Of a stretch of 39,481 nucleotides of DNA, positions 24,658 through 34,245 are shown piece by piece (positions within the stretch are counted from its first letter, which is position 1; each line of letters begins with the position of its first letter). The DNA is taken from the NCBI GenBank assembly GCA_030024085.1, contig JASEJE010000029.1, positions 1 through 39,481 on the forward strand, in the 5' to 3' direction. This stretch comes from Bacillota bacterium. GTDB lineage: Bacteria; Bacillota; SHA-98; UBA4971. Both the position numbers and the translations under genes were made by a program. The notes beneath the pieces are model-generated. The model was not told the origin of the DNA, made no database searches, and saw only the letters and a list, made by a program, of their open reading frames with translations.

Positions 24658-26562
24658 ATGTCACGGGTGGTAGGAATAGACCTCGGAACCACCAACTCAG
24701 TCATCGCCGTGATGGAAGGCGGAGAGGCCAGGGTCATCCCGAACGCCGAAGGGTCACGGCTCACTCCATCAGTGGTGGCGTTCTCCAAGACGGGGGAGCG
24801 CATGGTCGGACAGGTCGCCAAGAGACAGGCAGTGGTGAATCCTGAGAGGACGGTCCTGTCCATCAAGAGGAAGATGGGGACGACCCACAGGGTGACGATA
24901 GACGACAAGGAGTACACGCCGCAGGAGATATCCGCCATGATCCTGCGCAAGCTCAAGGAGGACGCCGAGGCGTACCTGGGCGAGAAGATCGAAAAGGCCG
25001 TCATCACGGTTCCCGCATACTTCACCGACTCTCAGAGACAGGCCACCAAGGACGCCGGGAAGATCGCGGGCCTCGAGGTCCTCAGGATCATCAACGAACC
25101 CACCGCGGCCGCACTGGCGTACGGGCTCGACAAGGGTCAGGATCACACGATCCTCGTGTTCGACCTGGGCGGCGGCACCTTCGATGTCTCCATCCTGGAA
25201 CTCGGAGACGGCGTGTTCGAGGTCAAGGCGACCTCCGGCAACAACCTCCTGGGCGGCGACGACTTCGATAGAAGGATCGTGGACTATGTCGCGGAGGAGT
25301 TCGCGAAGCAGCACGGCATGGACCTGCGTAAAGACAGGGTAGCCCTGCAGCGGCTGACCGAGGCGGCGGAAAAGGCCAAGGTGGAGCTGTCCGGGCTTCT
25401 CACGGCCAGCATAAGCCTGCCGTTCGTCGCGGCCGACTCGAAGGGCCAGCCGTTGCATCTGGATATGACGCTCTCCAGGGCGAAGCTGGAGGAACTCACG
25501 CAGGATCTCATCGAAAAGACCCTCGGCCCCACGCGCAGGGCTCTCGCGGACGCCGGGCTCGAGCCCGGGGACATCGACAAGGTGATCCTCGTCGGCGGGC
25601 AAACGCGCATGCCTGCAGTGCAGAAGGCCATCAGGGATCTCATCGGCAAGGAACCCCACAAGGGCGTGAACCCTGACGAAGTGGTGGCGCTTGGCGCTGC
25701 CATCCAGGCCGGGGTGCTCGCAGGCGAGGTCCACGATGTGCTGCTCCTCGACGTGACCCCGCTGTCGCTCGGCATCGAGACGCTCGGCGGCGTGTTCACG
25801 AAGCTGATAGAGCGCAACACGACCATTCCCACCACCAAGAAGCAGGTATTCTCCACGGCGGCGGACAACCAGACGACCGTGGAGATCAACGTGCTCCAGG
25901 GCGAGCGACCCATGGCGGCGGACAACGTGTCCCTCGGGAGGTTCCAGCTCACGGGAATACCGCCTGCGCCGCGCGGGATACCGCAGATCGAGGTGGCGTT
26001 CGATATCGACGTGAACGGCATAGTCCACGTGTCAGCTAAGGACCTCGGCACGGGCAGGGAGCAGAAGATCACCATAACGTCCTCGAGCGGAGTGGCCCGC
26101 GAGGACATCGAGCGGATGGTGAAGGAGGCGGAGGCCCACGCTGATGAGGACAGGCGCAAGCGCGAGGAGGTCGAACTCCGTAACGAGGCCGACTCCCTGG
26201 TGTACACGGCCGAAAAGACGCTCAAGGAGCACAGGGACAAGATATCAGGCGAGCAGGCGGCTAAGGTCGAGCGGGCGCGGGACGACCTGCGCTCCGCGCT
26301 TGCGGGCAAGGACATAGCAACCATCAAGGCGCGCAAGGAGGACCTCCTCAGCGCGCTGCACGAGGTGACAACGGCCATGTACAGCCGCGCCGGGGCGGCC
26401 GGAGCGGCCGGTGCCGGCGGAGCGGGCGCCGCAGGCGGAGCCGGTGCTGCAGGTGACGGGGCGACCGGGGCAGGCGGCTCCCGGGGCAGCGCCGGTGGAA
26501 CCAGGCCAGGCGGACGCGACGATGTGGTTGACGCCGAGTATAAAGAGGTCAAAGACGAGTAA
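24658..26562 (+). CDS. dnaK: Chaperone protein DnaK (Hsp70)
   Basis: ATP-driven Hsp70 chaperone, 634 residues. The nucleotide-binding domain opens with [11 protein letters not shown] (4-14) and holds [30 protein letters not shown] and [13 protein letters not shown]. The interdomain linker is [15 protein letters not shown], followed by the substrate-binding domain and the lid. The tail (about 580-620) is unusually Gly/Ala-rich before the [13 protein letters not shown] end typical of bacterial DnaK. The start ATG follows GAGGGGG; upstream in-frame codons to 24601 lack family similarity. It belongs to the CIRCE operon. Confidence 0.98.
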   Translation: MSRVVGIDLGTTNSVIAVMEGGEARVIPNAEGSRLTPSVVAFSKTGERMVGQVAKRQAVVNPERTVLSIKRKMGTTHRVTIDDKEYTPQEISAMILRKLKEDAEAYLGEKIEKAVITVPAYFTDSQRQATKDAGKIAGLEVLRIINEPTAAALAYGLDKGQDHTILVFDLGGGTFDVSILELGDGVFEVKATSGNNLLGGDDFDRRIVDYVAEEFAKQHGMDLRKDRVALQRLTEAAEKAKVELSGLLTASISLPFVAADSKGQPLHLDMTLSRAKLEELTQDLIEKTLGPTRRALADAGLEPGDIDKVILVGGQTRMPAVQKAIRDLIGKEPHKGVNPDEVVALGAAIQAGVLAGEVHDVLLLDVTPLSLGIETLGGVFTKLIERNTTIPTTKKQVFSTAADNQTTVEINVLQGERPMAADNVSLGRFQLTGIPPAPRGIPQIEVAFDIDVNGIVHVSAKDLGTGREQKITITSSSGVAREDIERMVKEAEAHADEDRRKREEVELRNEADSLVYTAEKTLKEHRDKISGEQAAKVERARDDLRSALAGKDIATIKARKEDLLSALHEVTTAMYSRAGAAGAAGAGGAGAAGGAGAAGDGATGAGGSRGSAGGTRPGGRDDVVDAEYKEVKDE

Positions 26563-26608
26563 CCCCGCATGTTGCGGCGTGCGCGCCGCTCGCCCAGGGG
26601 TGTGAGAA

Positions 26609-27757
26609 TTGGCAAAGCGCGACTACTATGAGATCCTGGGTGTGGATAAGGGCGCAAGCCAGGAGGAAATCAAGAAAGCCTTCCGGAAGCTTGCGCGCAA
26701 ATACCACCCGGACATGAACAAAGAAGACCCCTCCGCCGAGGAGAAGTTCAAGGAGATAAACGAGGCATACGAGGTGCTCTCGGATGCGGAGAAGCGCCGA
26801 CGCTACGACCAGTTCGGCCATGCCGCGGAAGGCCCGACGGCCGGGCCCGGCGGCATGGGCGGCTGGGACTTCGGCGATCTCGGCTCGTCCTTCGACAGCA
26901 TCTTTGACATGTTCTTCGGCGGAGGCTTCGGCGGCACGCGGGCGGCGAGGCCGGGCCCCGAGAGGGGCGCCGATCTGCGCTACGATCTCGAGATCTCGCT
27001 GGAGGAGGCCGCTTCGGGCCTCGAGAGGGATATCGAGGTGGTGCGACTGGAGGCGTGCTCTACCTGTGGCGGCACAGGAGCGAAGCCGGGCACGTCGCCT
27101 GTGACGTGCCCGGTGTGCGGTGGCCGCGGCCAGACGACCCAGGTGCGTACCACCGCCTTCGGCAGGTTCACCAGCATCACCACATGTCCGCGGTGTGGCG
27201 GAGAGGGCAGGGTGGTCGAATCGCCGTGCCAGACGTGCCAGGGCCGGGGCAGGGTCCGCAAGCGCAAGAAGATTAAAGTAAAGATCCCGGCCGGGGTAGA
27301 CTCCGGAATGCGCGTGCGAGTCTCCGGGGAGGGCGAGGCCGGGGTGCGCGGTGGGCCGCCGGGGGACCTTTTCGTGTTCATCACCGTGAGACCGCACGAG
27401 ATCTTCCAGCGTGAGGGGAACGATATAGTCTGCGATATCCCGATAAGCGTGTGGCAGGCGGCTCTCGGCGATGACATAGAGCTGCCCGCTATCGAAGGCC
27501 GGGCGTCGCTCCACATCCCGGAGGGCACTCAGACGGGCACGGCCTTTCGCCTGCGGGGCAAGGGGATTCCCGACGTGCACGGCGGCCCGCGGGGAGACCA
27601 GTACGTCAGGGTGAAAGTGGTGACGCCCACGAGGCTCAGCGACAGGGAGAAGGAGCTTATCCGGGAGCTTGCGAAGCTACGGGGTGCGCACAAAGCTGAC
27701 GATGAGCCGAAAGGTTTCTTCAAGAAGGTCCGCGATGCGTGGGAACGACACGCGTGA
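26609..27757 (+). CDS. dnaJ: Chaperone protein DnaJ (Hsp40)
   Basis: J-domain co-chaperone that stimulates DnaK ATPase. The 382-residue protein has the J domain with H33-P34-D35, a Gly/Phe-rich linker (about 85-115) and the zinc-finger domain with four CxxCxGxG-type motifs between C150 and about 212 ([32 protein letters not shown]). The C-terminal beta-domains follow ([21 protein letters not shown]). It is a full type I DnaJ. The start is TTG with AGGGGTG upstream. The C-terminal 23 bases overlap rsmE. prmA, which often sits between dnaJ and rsmE, is absent. Confidence 0.97.
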   Translation: MAKRDYYEILGVDKGASQEEIKKAFRKLARKYHPDMNKEDPSAEEKFKEINEAYEVLSDAEKRRRYDQFGHAAEGPTAGPGGMGGWDFGDLGSSFDSIFDMFFGGGFGGTRAARPGPERGADLRYDLEISLEEAASGLERDIEVVRLEACSTCGGTGAKPGTSPVTCPVCGGRGQTTQVRTTAFGRFTSITTCPRCGGEGRVVESPCQTCQGRGRVRKRKKIKVKIPAGVDSGMRVRVSGEGEAGVRGGPPGDLFVFITVRPHEIFQREGNDIVCDIPISVWQAALGDDIELPAIEGRASLHIPEGTQTGTAFRLRGKGIPDVHGGPRGDQYVRVKVVTPTRLSDREKELIRELAKLRGAHKADDEPKGFFKKVRDAWERHA

Positions 27758-28535
27758 GCGGGGACGTCCCAGGTTCTTCGTCCCAGGCCAGGCCGCGGAC
27801 GGGGCCATCATCGCCATAGCCGGTCAGGATGCCCGCCACATCGTGCGCGTCCTCAGGCTCGGGCCCGGAGACGAGATCGAGGCGGTGGACGGCGCCGGGG
27901 CGGAGCGTCGAGGCCGCATCGTGAGCGTGGACGATGACGAGGTGATGGTGATGCTGACAGAGGGCAGCGTTGCGTGCCGCGAGCCCTCTGTATTCATTAC
28001 TGTCCTTCAGGGACTCCCGAAAGGCGACAAGATGGACGAGATCGTGAGGAAGAACACCGAGCTCGGCGTAAGCCGGTTCGTGCCTGTAGTGACCGACCGC
28101 ACCGTGGCACGGCCGGACCAGCCGGGGGTAAGGCGCCGCGTTGACCGGTGGAGGCGGGTTGCGCGCGAGGCCGCAAAGCAATCCGGGCGGCAGCGGATAC
28201 CCGATGTGCTCGACATCATGAGTTTTCGCGAGTCGCTCGAGCAGGTAGCCTTCGATGCGGGCGCTGGCAATGCACGCGATGGAGATCGCCTAATCCTGCT
28301 CCTGTGGGAGCTGGAGAGATCCCGGGGCATCCGGGACGTGCTGCGCGAACGCGCCGGCGTCGGCAACGTCCTGGTTTTCATCGGGCCGGAGGGCGGCTTC
28401 TCCGCAGACGAGGTGGACGAGGCCGTGGGGCGCGGCGCGGTCACCTGCAGCCTCGGTCCGCGGATCCTCCGCACGGAGACGGCAGGGCTCGTGGTAAGCT
28501 CCATCATTCTTTACGAGGCCGGGGAGATGGGCTAG
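27735..28535 (+). CDS. rsmE: 16S rRNA (uracil-1498-N3)-methyltransferase RsmE
   Basis: SPOUT-family methyltransferase that modifies U1498 of 16S rRNA with S-adenosylmethionine. The 266-residue protein has an N-terminal PUA-like domain (RFFVPG, then [22 protein letters not shown]) and the knotted catalytic domain with [37 protein letters not shown] and [17 protein letters not shown] at 27735 inside the dnaJ 3' end has AAGG 7 nt upstream and gives a normal length. The stop is immediately followed by the mtaB start codon, so the genes are translationally coupled. Confidence 0.95.
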   Translation: MRGNDTRERGRPRFFVPGQAADGAIIAIAGQDARHIVRVLRLGPGDEIEAVDGAGAERRGRIVSVDDDEVMVMLTEGSVACREPSVFITVLQGLPKGDKMDEIVRKNTELGVSRFVPVVTDRTVARPDQPGVRRRVDRWRRVAREAAKQSGRQRIPDVLDIMSFRESLEQVAFDAGAGNARDGDRLILLLWELERSRGIRDVLRERAGVGNVLVFIGPEGGFSADEVDEAVGRGAVTCSLGPRILRTETAGLVVSSIILYEAGEMG

Positions 28536-29912
28536 TTGCCTCAGAAGCCGCCGAGATGCGCCTTCCATACCCTTGGGTGCAAGGTGAACCAGTATGACAC
28601 CGGGAGCTTGATGAGGCTGTTTCGTGAGCGGGGCTACGATATAGTGGACTTCGACTCCCCGGCCGACGTGTACTGCATCAATACGTGCACTGTCACGAGC
28701 ATGAGTGAGAAGAAGTCGAGGCAGGCGATTCGCCGGGCGAAGCGGAGATGCCCGTCGGCCGTCGTCGCGGTCGTGGGATGCTATGCGCAGGTCGCCCCGG
28801 AGGAGGTTGCGGCCATTCCCGGCGTCGATGTGGTGGCAGGCATCGGTGAGAGAGGGATGGTCGTGGACCTCGTCGAGAGGGCGAGGCGCGGCGAAGGCCC
28901 CATCGTGGAGGTGAGCGTGCGCCGGCCCGGCGGCAGGTTCGAGGAGCTTCCATGCGCTCGGCCCGAGACGCGAACGCGCGGGTTCGTCAAGGTCCAGGAG
29001 GGGTGCGACGAGTTCTGCTCATATTGCAGGGTTCCTTACGCGCGCGGGGCGTCCAGGAGCAGGGACCCCAAGGACGTCCTTGCGGAGGTCCGTAGGTTCG
29101 TCGAGGTCGGCCACAGGGAGATCGTCCTGACCGGCATCCACCTCGGGGCGTACGGGAGGGACTTGCCCGGGGCGGCGGGGGGCGTCCGGCCGGATCTCGC
29201 GTGGCTGGTCGAGCGCGTCCACGAGACGAGGGGCCTCGGGCGCGTGCGGCTGAGTTCGGTGGAACCCCTGGATGTCAATGAACGTCTCATACGGGTGGTG
29301 TCCGACCTTCCGAAGGTGGCGAAGCACTTCCACATCCCCCTTCAGAGCGGTGACGATGAGACTCTCGAGATGATGAACAGGAAGTACCGCACGTCCGATT
29401 ATGAGCGTCTCATCCACCGGATCCGTGAGCAGATCCGACCCTGTGGCATCACCACTGACATCATGGTGGGCTTCCCCGGGGAGACTGAAGAGAGATTCAT
29501 GCGGTCTTGCGAGTTCGCAAGGCGCGTGGGCTTCTCCAGGATGCACGTGTTCGCATACTCACCCCGGCCCGGCACCCGGGCCGCCCGTATGCAGGGGCAG
29601 GTGGACGCCACCACCAGGCGCGTGCGGAGTGAGGCCATGATAAGCCTCGGCCGGGAGCTTGCGTTCGAGTTCCACCGGAGCCTGGTGGGGACGCGCGAGG
29701 AGGTGCTGGTGGAGGAGGAGGACCCGGGCGACGGGTTCCTGCACGGCTTCGGGAGCACCTACGTGAGGGTCCGGTTTCCTGGAGGCCCCGGCGCAGGCGG
29801 CGAGCTCGTACCCGTGTCCGTGGTCGCCGCGGAGCCCGACGGCGTCCTCGCTGCACGAGTTTCGCGTCTGGAGGCCCGGGAGGAAGGATCGGAGGGGTCG
29901 AGGGAGAAGTAA
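28536..29912 (+). CDS. mtaB: tRNA (N6-L-threonylcarbamoyladenosine-37-C2)-methylthiotransferase MtaB
   Basis: Radical-SAM enzyme that converts t6A37 to ms2t6A37 in ANN-decoding tRNAs. The 458-residue protein has an N-terminal UPF0004 domain with the cysteines for the second 4Fe-4S cluster (TLGCKVNQYD, INTCTVT, VVGCYAQ). The radical-SAM motif is C157-xxx-C161-xx-C164 in GCDEFCSYCRVPYARG. IPLQSGDDETLEMMNRKY and the C-terminal TRAM domain (VGTREEVLVEEE to VSVVA) follow. The MtaB rather than MiaB subgroup is inferred from the TLGCKVNQYD opening and the Firmicutes position after rsmE. TTG follows the rsmE stop without a gap, with GGGGAG upstream. Confidence 0.94.
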   Translation: MPQKPPRCAFHTLGCKVNQYDTGSLMRLFRERGYDIVDFDSPADVYCINTCTVTSMSEKKSRQAIRRAKRRCPSAVVAVVGCYAQVAPEEVAAIPGVDVVAGIGERGMVVDLVERARRGEGPIVEVSVRRPGGRFEELPCARPETRTRGFVKVQEGCDEFCSYCRVPYARGASRSRDPKDVLAEVRRFVEVGHREIVLTGIHLGAYGRDLPGAAGGVRPDLAWLVERVHETRGLGRVRLSSVEPLDVNERLIRVVSDLPKVAKHFHIPLQSGDDETLEMMNRKYRTSDYERLIHRIREQIRPCGITTDIMVGFPGETEERFMRSCEFARRVGFSRMHVFAYSPRPGTRAARMQGQVDATTRRVRSEAMISLGRELAFEFHRSLVGTREEVLVEEEDPGDGFLHGFGSTYVRVRFPGGPGAGGELVPVSVVAAEPDGVLAARVSRLEAREEGSEGSREK

Positions 29913-29947
29913 TGTACTCTGCAGAGAGTTGTGGAGGAGGGGCAGCC

Positions 29948-30334
29948 ATGGATGCAACCGGGACCGATGGCCTTTCCCGCACCGACGCGGTGGAACGGGA
30001 CTGTCTGTTCTGCAGGATCGCAAGACGTGAGGTCCATGCCGACGTTCTGTTCGAGGACGACCGGGTGCTCGCCTTTCGAGACATCAACCCCCAGGCGCCG
30101 GTGCATGTATTGGTCATTCCGAAGCGGCACATCGGGTCCCTGGCCGATCTGACCGGGAGCGACGAGGACCTGATGGGACACACGTTCGTCGTCGCGTCGA
30201 GCCTTGCCTCTGAGCTCGGGGTCACCGACGGCTTCCGGGTGGTGGGCAACTGCGGCGAGAAGGCGGGCCAGAGCGTGTTCCATATTCATATCCACCTTCT
30301 CGGGGGGAGGCGGTTCGGGTGGCCTCCGGGGTGA
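29948..30334 (+). CDS. HIT-family nucleotide-binding protein (HinT-like)
   Basis: Histidine-triad nucleotide hydrolase, probably a purine nucleoside phosphoramidase. The 128-residue protein has the N-terminal CLFCRIARREV (zinc-type cysteines as in many bacterial HIT proteins), DDRVLAFRDINPQAPVHVLVIPKRHI and the catalytic triad H112-I-H114-I-H116-LLGGR. ATG at 29948 was preferred over the ATG at 29912 because GGAGGAGGGG lies just before it and the family N-terminus then fits. It closes the heat-shock/RNA-modification cluster and precedes the rpsU promoter. Confidence 0.94.
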   Translation: MDATGTDGLSRTDAVERDCLFCRIARREVHADVLFEDDRVLAFRDINPQAPVHVLVIPKRHIGSLADLTGSDEDLMGHTFVVASSLASELGVTDGFRVVGNCGEKAGQSVFHIHIHLLGGRRFGWPPG

Positions 30335-30410
30335 TATGGCATCAGGCCGGGTCCGGGCGGCGCCTGGCCAGACCCGGGCGGCCGCAGTCTGCGATGGGCC
30401 AGGTTCCAGA

Positions 30411-30440
30411 TTGACACGTGATCGAGCGCTGGGGTATAAT
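30411..30440 (+). promoter_or_regulatory. Sigma-A promoter of rpsU
   Basis: Perfect TTGACA (30411-30416) and perfect TATAAT (30435-30440) are separated by 18 bp. Transcription from about 30447 gives an rpsU leader of about 108 nt in which I see no strong hairpin. Confidence 0.85.
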
Positions 30441-30554
30441 CGGGCGTAGGTCTTTTCGGCGAGTGCCCGACTGCACTCCGCCACCACAGGCTGGTTTCGT
30501 ACAGGTCGCAGCACCGTCGGGTTGAGATCGTGGTTGCGGAGGGAGGGAGATCGG

Positions 30555-30731
30555 ATGTCGGAGGTACGTGTCGGAAAAAACGAATCCCTCGATAGCGCGC
30601 TCCGCAGGTTCAAGCGGGAGTGCCAGAGGTCGGGAGTGTTCTCTGAGTTTCGGAAGCACGAGCATTATGAGAAGCCGAGCGTGCGGCGCAAGAAGAAGTC
30701 GGAGGCTGCACGCAAGCGTAAGTTCCGCTAA
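30555..30731 (+). CDS. rpsU: 30S ribosomal protein S21
   Basis: Small-subunit protein S21, 58 residues, involved in initiation near the 3' end of 16S rRNA. The sequence [55 protein letters not shown] in pieces matches the family along its full length: the [16 protein letters not shown] opening and the basic C-terminal tail are both present. ATG at 30555 follows GGGAGGGAG. It is transcribed from its own promoter and followed at once by a terminator. A GatB/YqeY-type gene, common next to rpsU in Bacillus, is absent. Confidence 0.97.
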   Translation: MSEVRVGKNESLDSALRRFKRECQRSGVFSEFRKHEHYEKPSVRRKKKSEAARKRKFR

Positions 30732-30752
30732 TACAGCCACTAGACAGTCGAT

Positions 30753-30782
30753 GATGCCCGACTCTCGTCGGGCATCGTTTGT
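30753..30782 (+). terminator. Rho-independent terminator after rpsU
   Basis: A perfect 10-bp stem GATGCCCGAC / GTCGGGCATC (30753-30762 and 30767-30776) with a TCTC loop is followed by GTTTGT. The T tract is short, so some read-through into nfeD, which has no obvious promoter of its own, is possible. Confidence 0.8.
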
Positions 30783-30825
30783 ATGCACCCGGCGGCAGGC
30801 TACCGGGATAGAGCGGGGGGTTGAA

Positions 30826-32160
30826 ATGAGGCGCGTTTCCCATCGGATCGTCGTGGTTCTTCTGGCCCTGGCGGTTGCGAGTGGATTTGCGCTCGCGTTT
30901 GCGGCGGACCGCGCGCGCTCGCAGCAGGCTCCGGGCGACAGAACCGTATATGTGCTCAGCATAGAGGGACCCATCGAGCCGGGCCTTGCGGCGTACCTGA
31001 AGAGAGGGATCGACGCTGCGGAGGGTGCGCGGGCCGCGGCCGTGTTGATCGAGGTCGATACCTTCGGAGGCCGTGTTGACGCCGCTACCGAGATACGCGA
31101 TCTCATCTTCGACCTCGGGGTGCCTTCCGTGGCCTTCGTGAAAGGGAGGGCGTGGTCGGCCGGGGCGCTCGTCACGCTCGCTGCCGAGAAGATCGCGATG
31201 GCCCCCGGTGCGAGCATCGGCGCTGCCGAGACGATCCCCAAGGAGGAGAAAACCATCTCCGCGCTGCGCGGGGAGTTCGAGGCGACCGCCGAGACCAGAG
31301 GACGCGACCCCGAGGTTGCTGCGGCCATGGTCGATGCTGATGTAGTCATAGAGGGTCTCATAGGGTCCGGAAAGCTCCTGACCCTCACGGCGCAGCAGGC
31401 AAAGGAGATCGGCTTCATCGATCTCGTGGCGGGAACCAGGCGGGAGGTGCTGCGGGAGTTCGGCTTCTCCGACGCACGTCTGGTCGACGTGCGCCAGAAC
31501 TGGGCTGAAAAGGTGGCGCGCTTCCTCACGGAGCCCACTGTAAGCTCCATGCTGCTGATCATTGGCTTCCTCGGTCTCCTCTTCGAGGTCACCTCGCCTG
31601 GTTGGGGGGTGCCGGGCACGGCCGGGGTGGCGGCGCTCGCGCTCTTCTTCGGCGGCAGGATGATCGCAGGCATCGCAGGATGGGAGGTCGCGGGCCTCTT
31701 CATCCTGGGCTTCATCCTGCTCATGGCAGAGGCTTTCCTCATACCCGGGTTCGGCATCGCAGGCATAGGCGGGATCGTGGCGATATTCGCCTCGCTGGTC
31801 CTGAGCTTCAGGGACGTGCGCGAGGCTGCATTCGTGATTTCATTCTCTCTCGTGGTCACTGCGTTCATCGTTGCGACGGCGTTCAAGTACCTGGGGAGAT
31901 CGCCTGCGCTCGGACGGTTCATTCTGAGAACGAGCGAGGGCGCCCGCGAGGGTTACGTCGCGACGCCCGGGCGTCAGGCATACCTGGGCCGGGTAGGAAA
32001 AACCCTGACCGTCATGCGGCCGAGCGGCACCGTCCTCGTCGATGACGCAAGGCTCGATGCAGTGTCGGAGGGGGACTTCATTCCGAAGGGCGCCGTCGTG
32101 GAGGTCGTGAACGTCGATGGGCCGCGCCTCGTGGTGCGCGTCCACGAGGAGGGAGAGTAG
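30826..32160 (+). CDS. NfeD family membrane-bound serine protease (NfeD1b type)
   Basis: A long-form NfeD protein, 444 residues, partner of flotillin-like FloA in membrane microdomains. It has a signal peptide (about 1-27), then a ClpP/SppA-like protease domain (VYVLSIEGPIEPGLAAYLKRGI, VDTFGGRV) with the presumed nucleophile S111 in GRAWSAGALVTLAAEKIAMAPGASIGAA. Four transmembrane helices follow (about 240-355), then a C-terminal OB-fold NfeD domain (LGRVGKTLTVMRPSGTVLVDD to VNVDGPRLVVR). ATG at 30826 is preceded by a GC-rich GGGGGG site. It lies about 170 bp before floA, the typical pairing. Confidence 0.93.
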   Translation: MRRVSHRIVVVLLALAVASGFALAFAADRARSQQAPGDRTVYVLSIEGPIEPGLAAYLKRGIDAAEGARAAAVLIEVDTFGGRVDAATEIRDLIFDLGVPSVAFVKGRAWSAGALVTLAAEKIAMAPGASIGAAETIPKEEKTISALRGEFEATAETRGRDPEVAAAMVDADVVIEGLIGSGKLLTLTAQQAKEIGFIDLVAGTRREVLREFGFSDARLVDVRQNWAEKVARFLTEPTVSSMLLIIGFLGLLFEVTSPGWGVPGTAGVAALALFFGGRMIAGIAGWEVAGLFILGFILLMAEAFLIPGFGIAGIGGIVAIFASLVLSFRDVREAAFVISFSLVVTAFIVATAFKYLGRSPALGRFILRTSEGAREGYVATPGRQAYLGRVGKTLTVMRPSGTVLVDDARLDAVSEGDFIPKGAVVEVVNVDGPRLVVRVHEEGE

Positions 32161-32334
32161 CGCCGGGTATGGGGTTGGAGGCTTTCGCTGCGCGCTGCGA
32201 GCGCGCCGGCCCCGGGGTGCAACGATGGTAGCCTGGAAGCTTCCGCCAGGCTCGCGTGATATGTGAACCAGCACTTGACTGTGGCTTTTCCGGGCGGCAC
32301 TGGGCTGCCAGAAAACAACCGGGAGGTAATGGAA

Positions 32335-33348
32335 ATGGGAGCGGCTTACGCGTTTCTGGTCCTGCCTGTCTTCATCATCGTCGGTCTACTCATCCTGCTG
32401 AACTTCGTGCCGGTGGGTCTCTGGATATCCGCGTGGGCGGCCGGGGTGCACGTGGGCATCTTCACCCTGGTAGGGATGCGCCTGCGCCGGGTTCCGCCGG
32501 GGCGGATCATCCTGCCGCTCATCAAGGCGGTGAAGGCCGGCCTTCAGGTGAGCGTGGACAAGCTGGAGGCGCACTTCCTTGCCGGGGGCAACGTCGACCG
32601 TGTCGTTGATGCGCTCATCGCGGCCCAGCGAGCGGAGATCAACCTGTCCTTCGAGCGAGGCTGCGCCATAGACCTTGCGGGCAGGAACGTCCTCGAGGCC
32701 GTCCAGATGAGCGTGAACCCCAAGGTCATCGAGACGCCCGTGGTGGCCGCGGTCGCAAAGGACGGCATCGAGCTCAAGGCCAAGGCCCGGGTGACGGTGC
32801 GGGCCAACATCGACAGGCTCGTCGGCGGCGCGGGCGAGGCCACCATCATCGCGAGGGTTGGCGAGGGCGTGGTGACAACCGTGGGCTCGGCCGAGAGCCA
32901 CAAGGAGGTGCTGGAGAACCCCGACAAGATCTCCCGCACCGTGCTGAGCAAGGGCCTCGACGCGGGCACCGCCTTCGAGATCCTCTCCATCGACATAGCC
33001 GACGTGGACGTCGGAAGGAACATCGGTGCTCAGCTCCAGATGGACCAGGCGGAGGCCGACAAGAACATCGCCCAGGCAAAGGCGGCCGAGCGGAGGTTCG
33101 CGGCGCTCGCGCGCGAACAGGAGATGAAAGCGCAGGTCCAGGAGATGCGCGCGCGCGTGGTTCAGGCGGAGGCCGAGGTGCCGAGGGCCCTTGCCGACGC
33201 GCTCCGTTCAGGGAAGCTGGGCGTGCTCGACTACTACCAGTTACAGAATGTGCTGGCCGACACGCGCATGAGGCAGTCCATAGCGGGCGTCGGCGAACCG
33301 CGGGAACCCGTCGATGCGTCGCCCACGGAAGAAGAGAAGAAGAAGTGA
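32335..33348 (+). CDS. floA: Flotillin-like protein FloA
   Basis: Membrane scaffold of bacterial lipid microdomains, 337 residues. The N-terminus is a hydrophobic membrane-inserting region (about 4-50: [22 protein letters not shown]). The body is an SPFH-like domain ([60 protein letters not shown]). Next is a helical coiled-coil stretch rich in Ala/Glu/Gln ([20 protein letters not shown]), then the conserved [27 protein letters not shown] at 32335 has GGGAGGT 7 nt upstream and is preferred over the ATG at 32329 that touches this site. It forms an operon with nfeD. Confidence 0.95.
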   Translation: MGAAYAFLVLPVFIIVGLLILLNFVPVGLWISAWAAGVHVGIFTLVGMRLRRVPPGRIILPLIKAVKAGLQVSVDKLEAHFLAGGNVDRVVDALIAAQRAEINLSFERGCAIDLAGRNVLEAVQMSVNPKVIETPVVAAVAKDGIELKAKARVTVRANIDRLVGGAGEATIIARVGEGVVTTVGSAESHKEVLENPDKISRTVLSKGLDAGTAFEILSIDIADVDVGRNIGAQLQMDQAEADKNIAQAKAAERRFAALAREQEMKAQVQEMRARVVQAEAEVPRALADALRSGKLGVLDYYQLQNVLADTRMRQSIAGVGEPREPVDASPTEEEKKK

Positions 33349-33355
33349 TGCTCTG

Positions 33356-33961
33356 ATGGATGCCCTCTTCGGGCTTCTGTTTCTGCTCTATATGGCTGCC
33401 GTGGTCATAGCGGCCGTGTCGAAGGGACGCCAGGGGAAGACCAGGGGTGCGGGTGCCCCCTGGCCCAGGGTACCGCCGCTGCAGGCGCCGGGGACCGGCG
33501 CCGGCGTGCCGGAGGGCCCCGCGGTCGGTCCTGTGACGCCCACGGCCCAGCAGGATGTCCGCATCGAGCCGGACCGCGCGCTTGAACCCGGGCCGGAACC
33601 CGGAACCGCCGGAGGTCCCGTCGCAGCGTACCCGGGACATCGACGGCCGGCTGAGACGGGAAGAGGGCGCGATGCACGTCGCCCGATGTCGGAGGAGTGG
33701 CTGTCGGAAGAAGGTCTCAGCCTGGAATGGGCCGAGGCCGGGGCGTGGACGGGCGAGGGACCGCGCCGCTGGCCCGCGTCTTCCCGCCGCCGTGCCGTCG
33801 CGTCGCCGGAGGGTCGTGAGGGGCGGCGGCGCGACCTGCCGCGGGCACGAGACGCAGCGGAACTCATCGGTGATTTCAACCAGGCAGATCTCATGCGCGC
33901 AGTGGTCCTGGCTGAGGTGCTGGGCCCTCCCCGTGCCCTCAGACGTAGTATAAGGCTCTAA
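33356..33961 (+). CDS. Uncharacterised membrane-anchored protein with LGPPRAL tail
   Basis: A 201-residue protein beginning 7 nt after floA. It has one N-terminal transmembrane helix (about 3-22: ALFGLLFLLYMAAVVIAAV), a long Pro/Gly/Arg-rich disordered middle and a short conserved-looking C-terminal helix (DFNQADLMRAVVLAEVLGPPRALR). Similar EVLGPPRAL-type tails occur in uncharacterised proteins of other Clostridia. The function is unknown; being next to nfeD-floA suggests the membrane microdomain. Its TAA stop lies inside repeat copy A, so the repeat may have replaced the original C-terminus. The ribosome site is weak. Confidence 0.7.
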   Translation: MDALFGLLFLLYMAAVVIAAVSKGRQGKTRGAGAPWPRVPPLQAPGTGAGVPEGPAVGPVTPTAQQDVRIEPDRALEPGPEPGTAGGPVAAYPGHRRPAETGRGRDARRPMSEEWLSEEGLSLEWAEAGAWTGEGPRRWPASSRRRAVASPEGREGRRRDLPRARDAAELIGDFNQADLMRAVVLAEVLGPPRALRRSIRL

Positions 33962-34178
33962 GTGCGGATTCAGAGATCACCGCCACTTTGCCAGGCGTTG
34001 CCGGTGTTGCACTCCGAGGACTGCGCGCTTGCGGTACGCCTCGTTGGATTTGGCGTTCAGGGTTGCCAAATCGGAAGCGCCCCGTCGTGCAAGCACCGGC
34101 AACCCGGAAGCCTCTCCCAAACCGGCATGGACTTGTGAACTCACAGTTGGCGATTGTCTTCAAAACCTGCACCCAGAG
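33957..34178 (+). repeat. Interspersed palindromic repeat, copy A
   Basis: An element of about 220 bp with no coding potential. The left end TCTAAGTGCGG and following 35 bases align with copy E. Inside are two nested perfect inverted repeats: GTTGCCGGTG (33997-34006) with CACCGGCAAC (34094-34103), and GATTTGGC (34047-34054) with GCCAAATC (34065-34072). The right end, near TTGGCGATTGTCTTC, is a degenerate inverse of the left end, so the right boundary is approximate. Its first bases supply the stop codon of the preceding gene. Confidence 0.8.
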
Positions 34179-34205
34179 AAACGCCTGAACACAGGAAACG
34201 CGCAA

Positions 34206-34236
34206 GCGCCCGGCTCCGGCCGGGCGCCACTGTTTT
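34206..34236 (+). terminator. Terminator-like hairpin between repeat copies A and B
   Basis: A perfect 9-bp stem GCGCCCGGC (34206-34214) / GCCGGGCGC (34219-34227) with a TCCG loop is followed by CACTGTTTT. It could terminate the nfeD-floA transcript. The T tract is offset from the stem, so efficiency is uncertain. Confidence 0.5.
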
Positions 34237-34245
34237 GTGGCGGGA

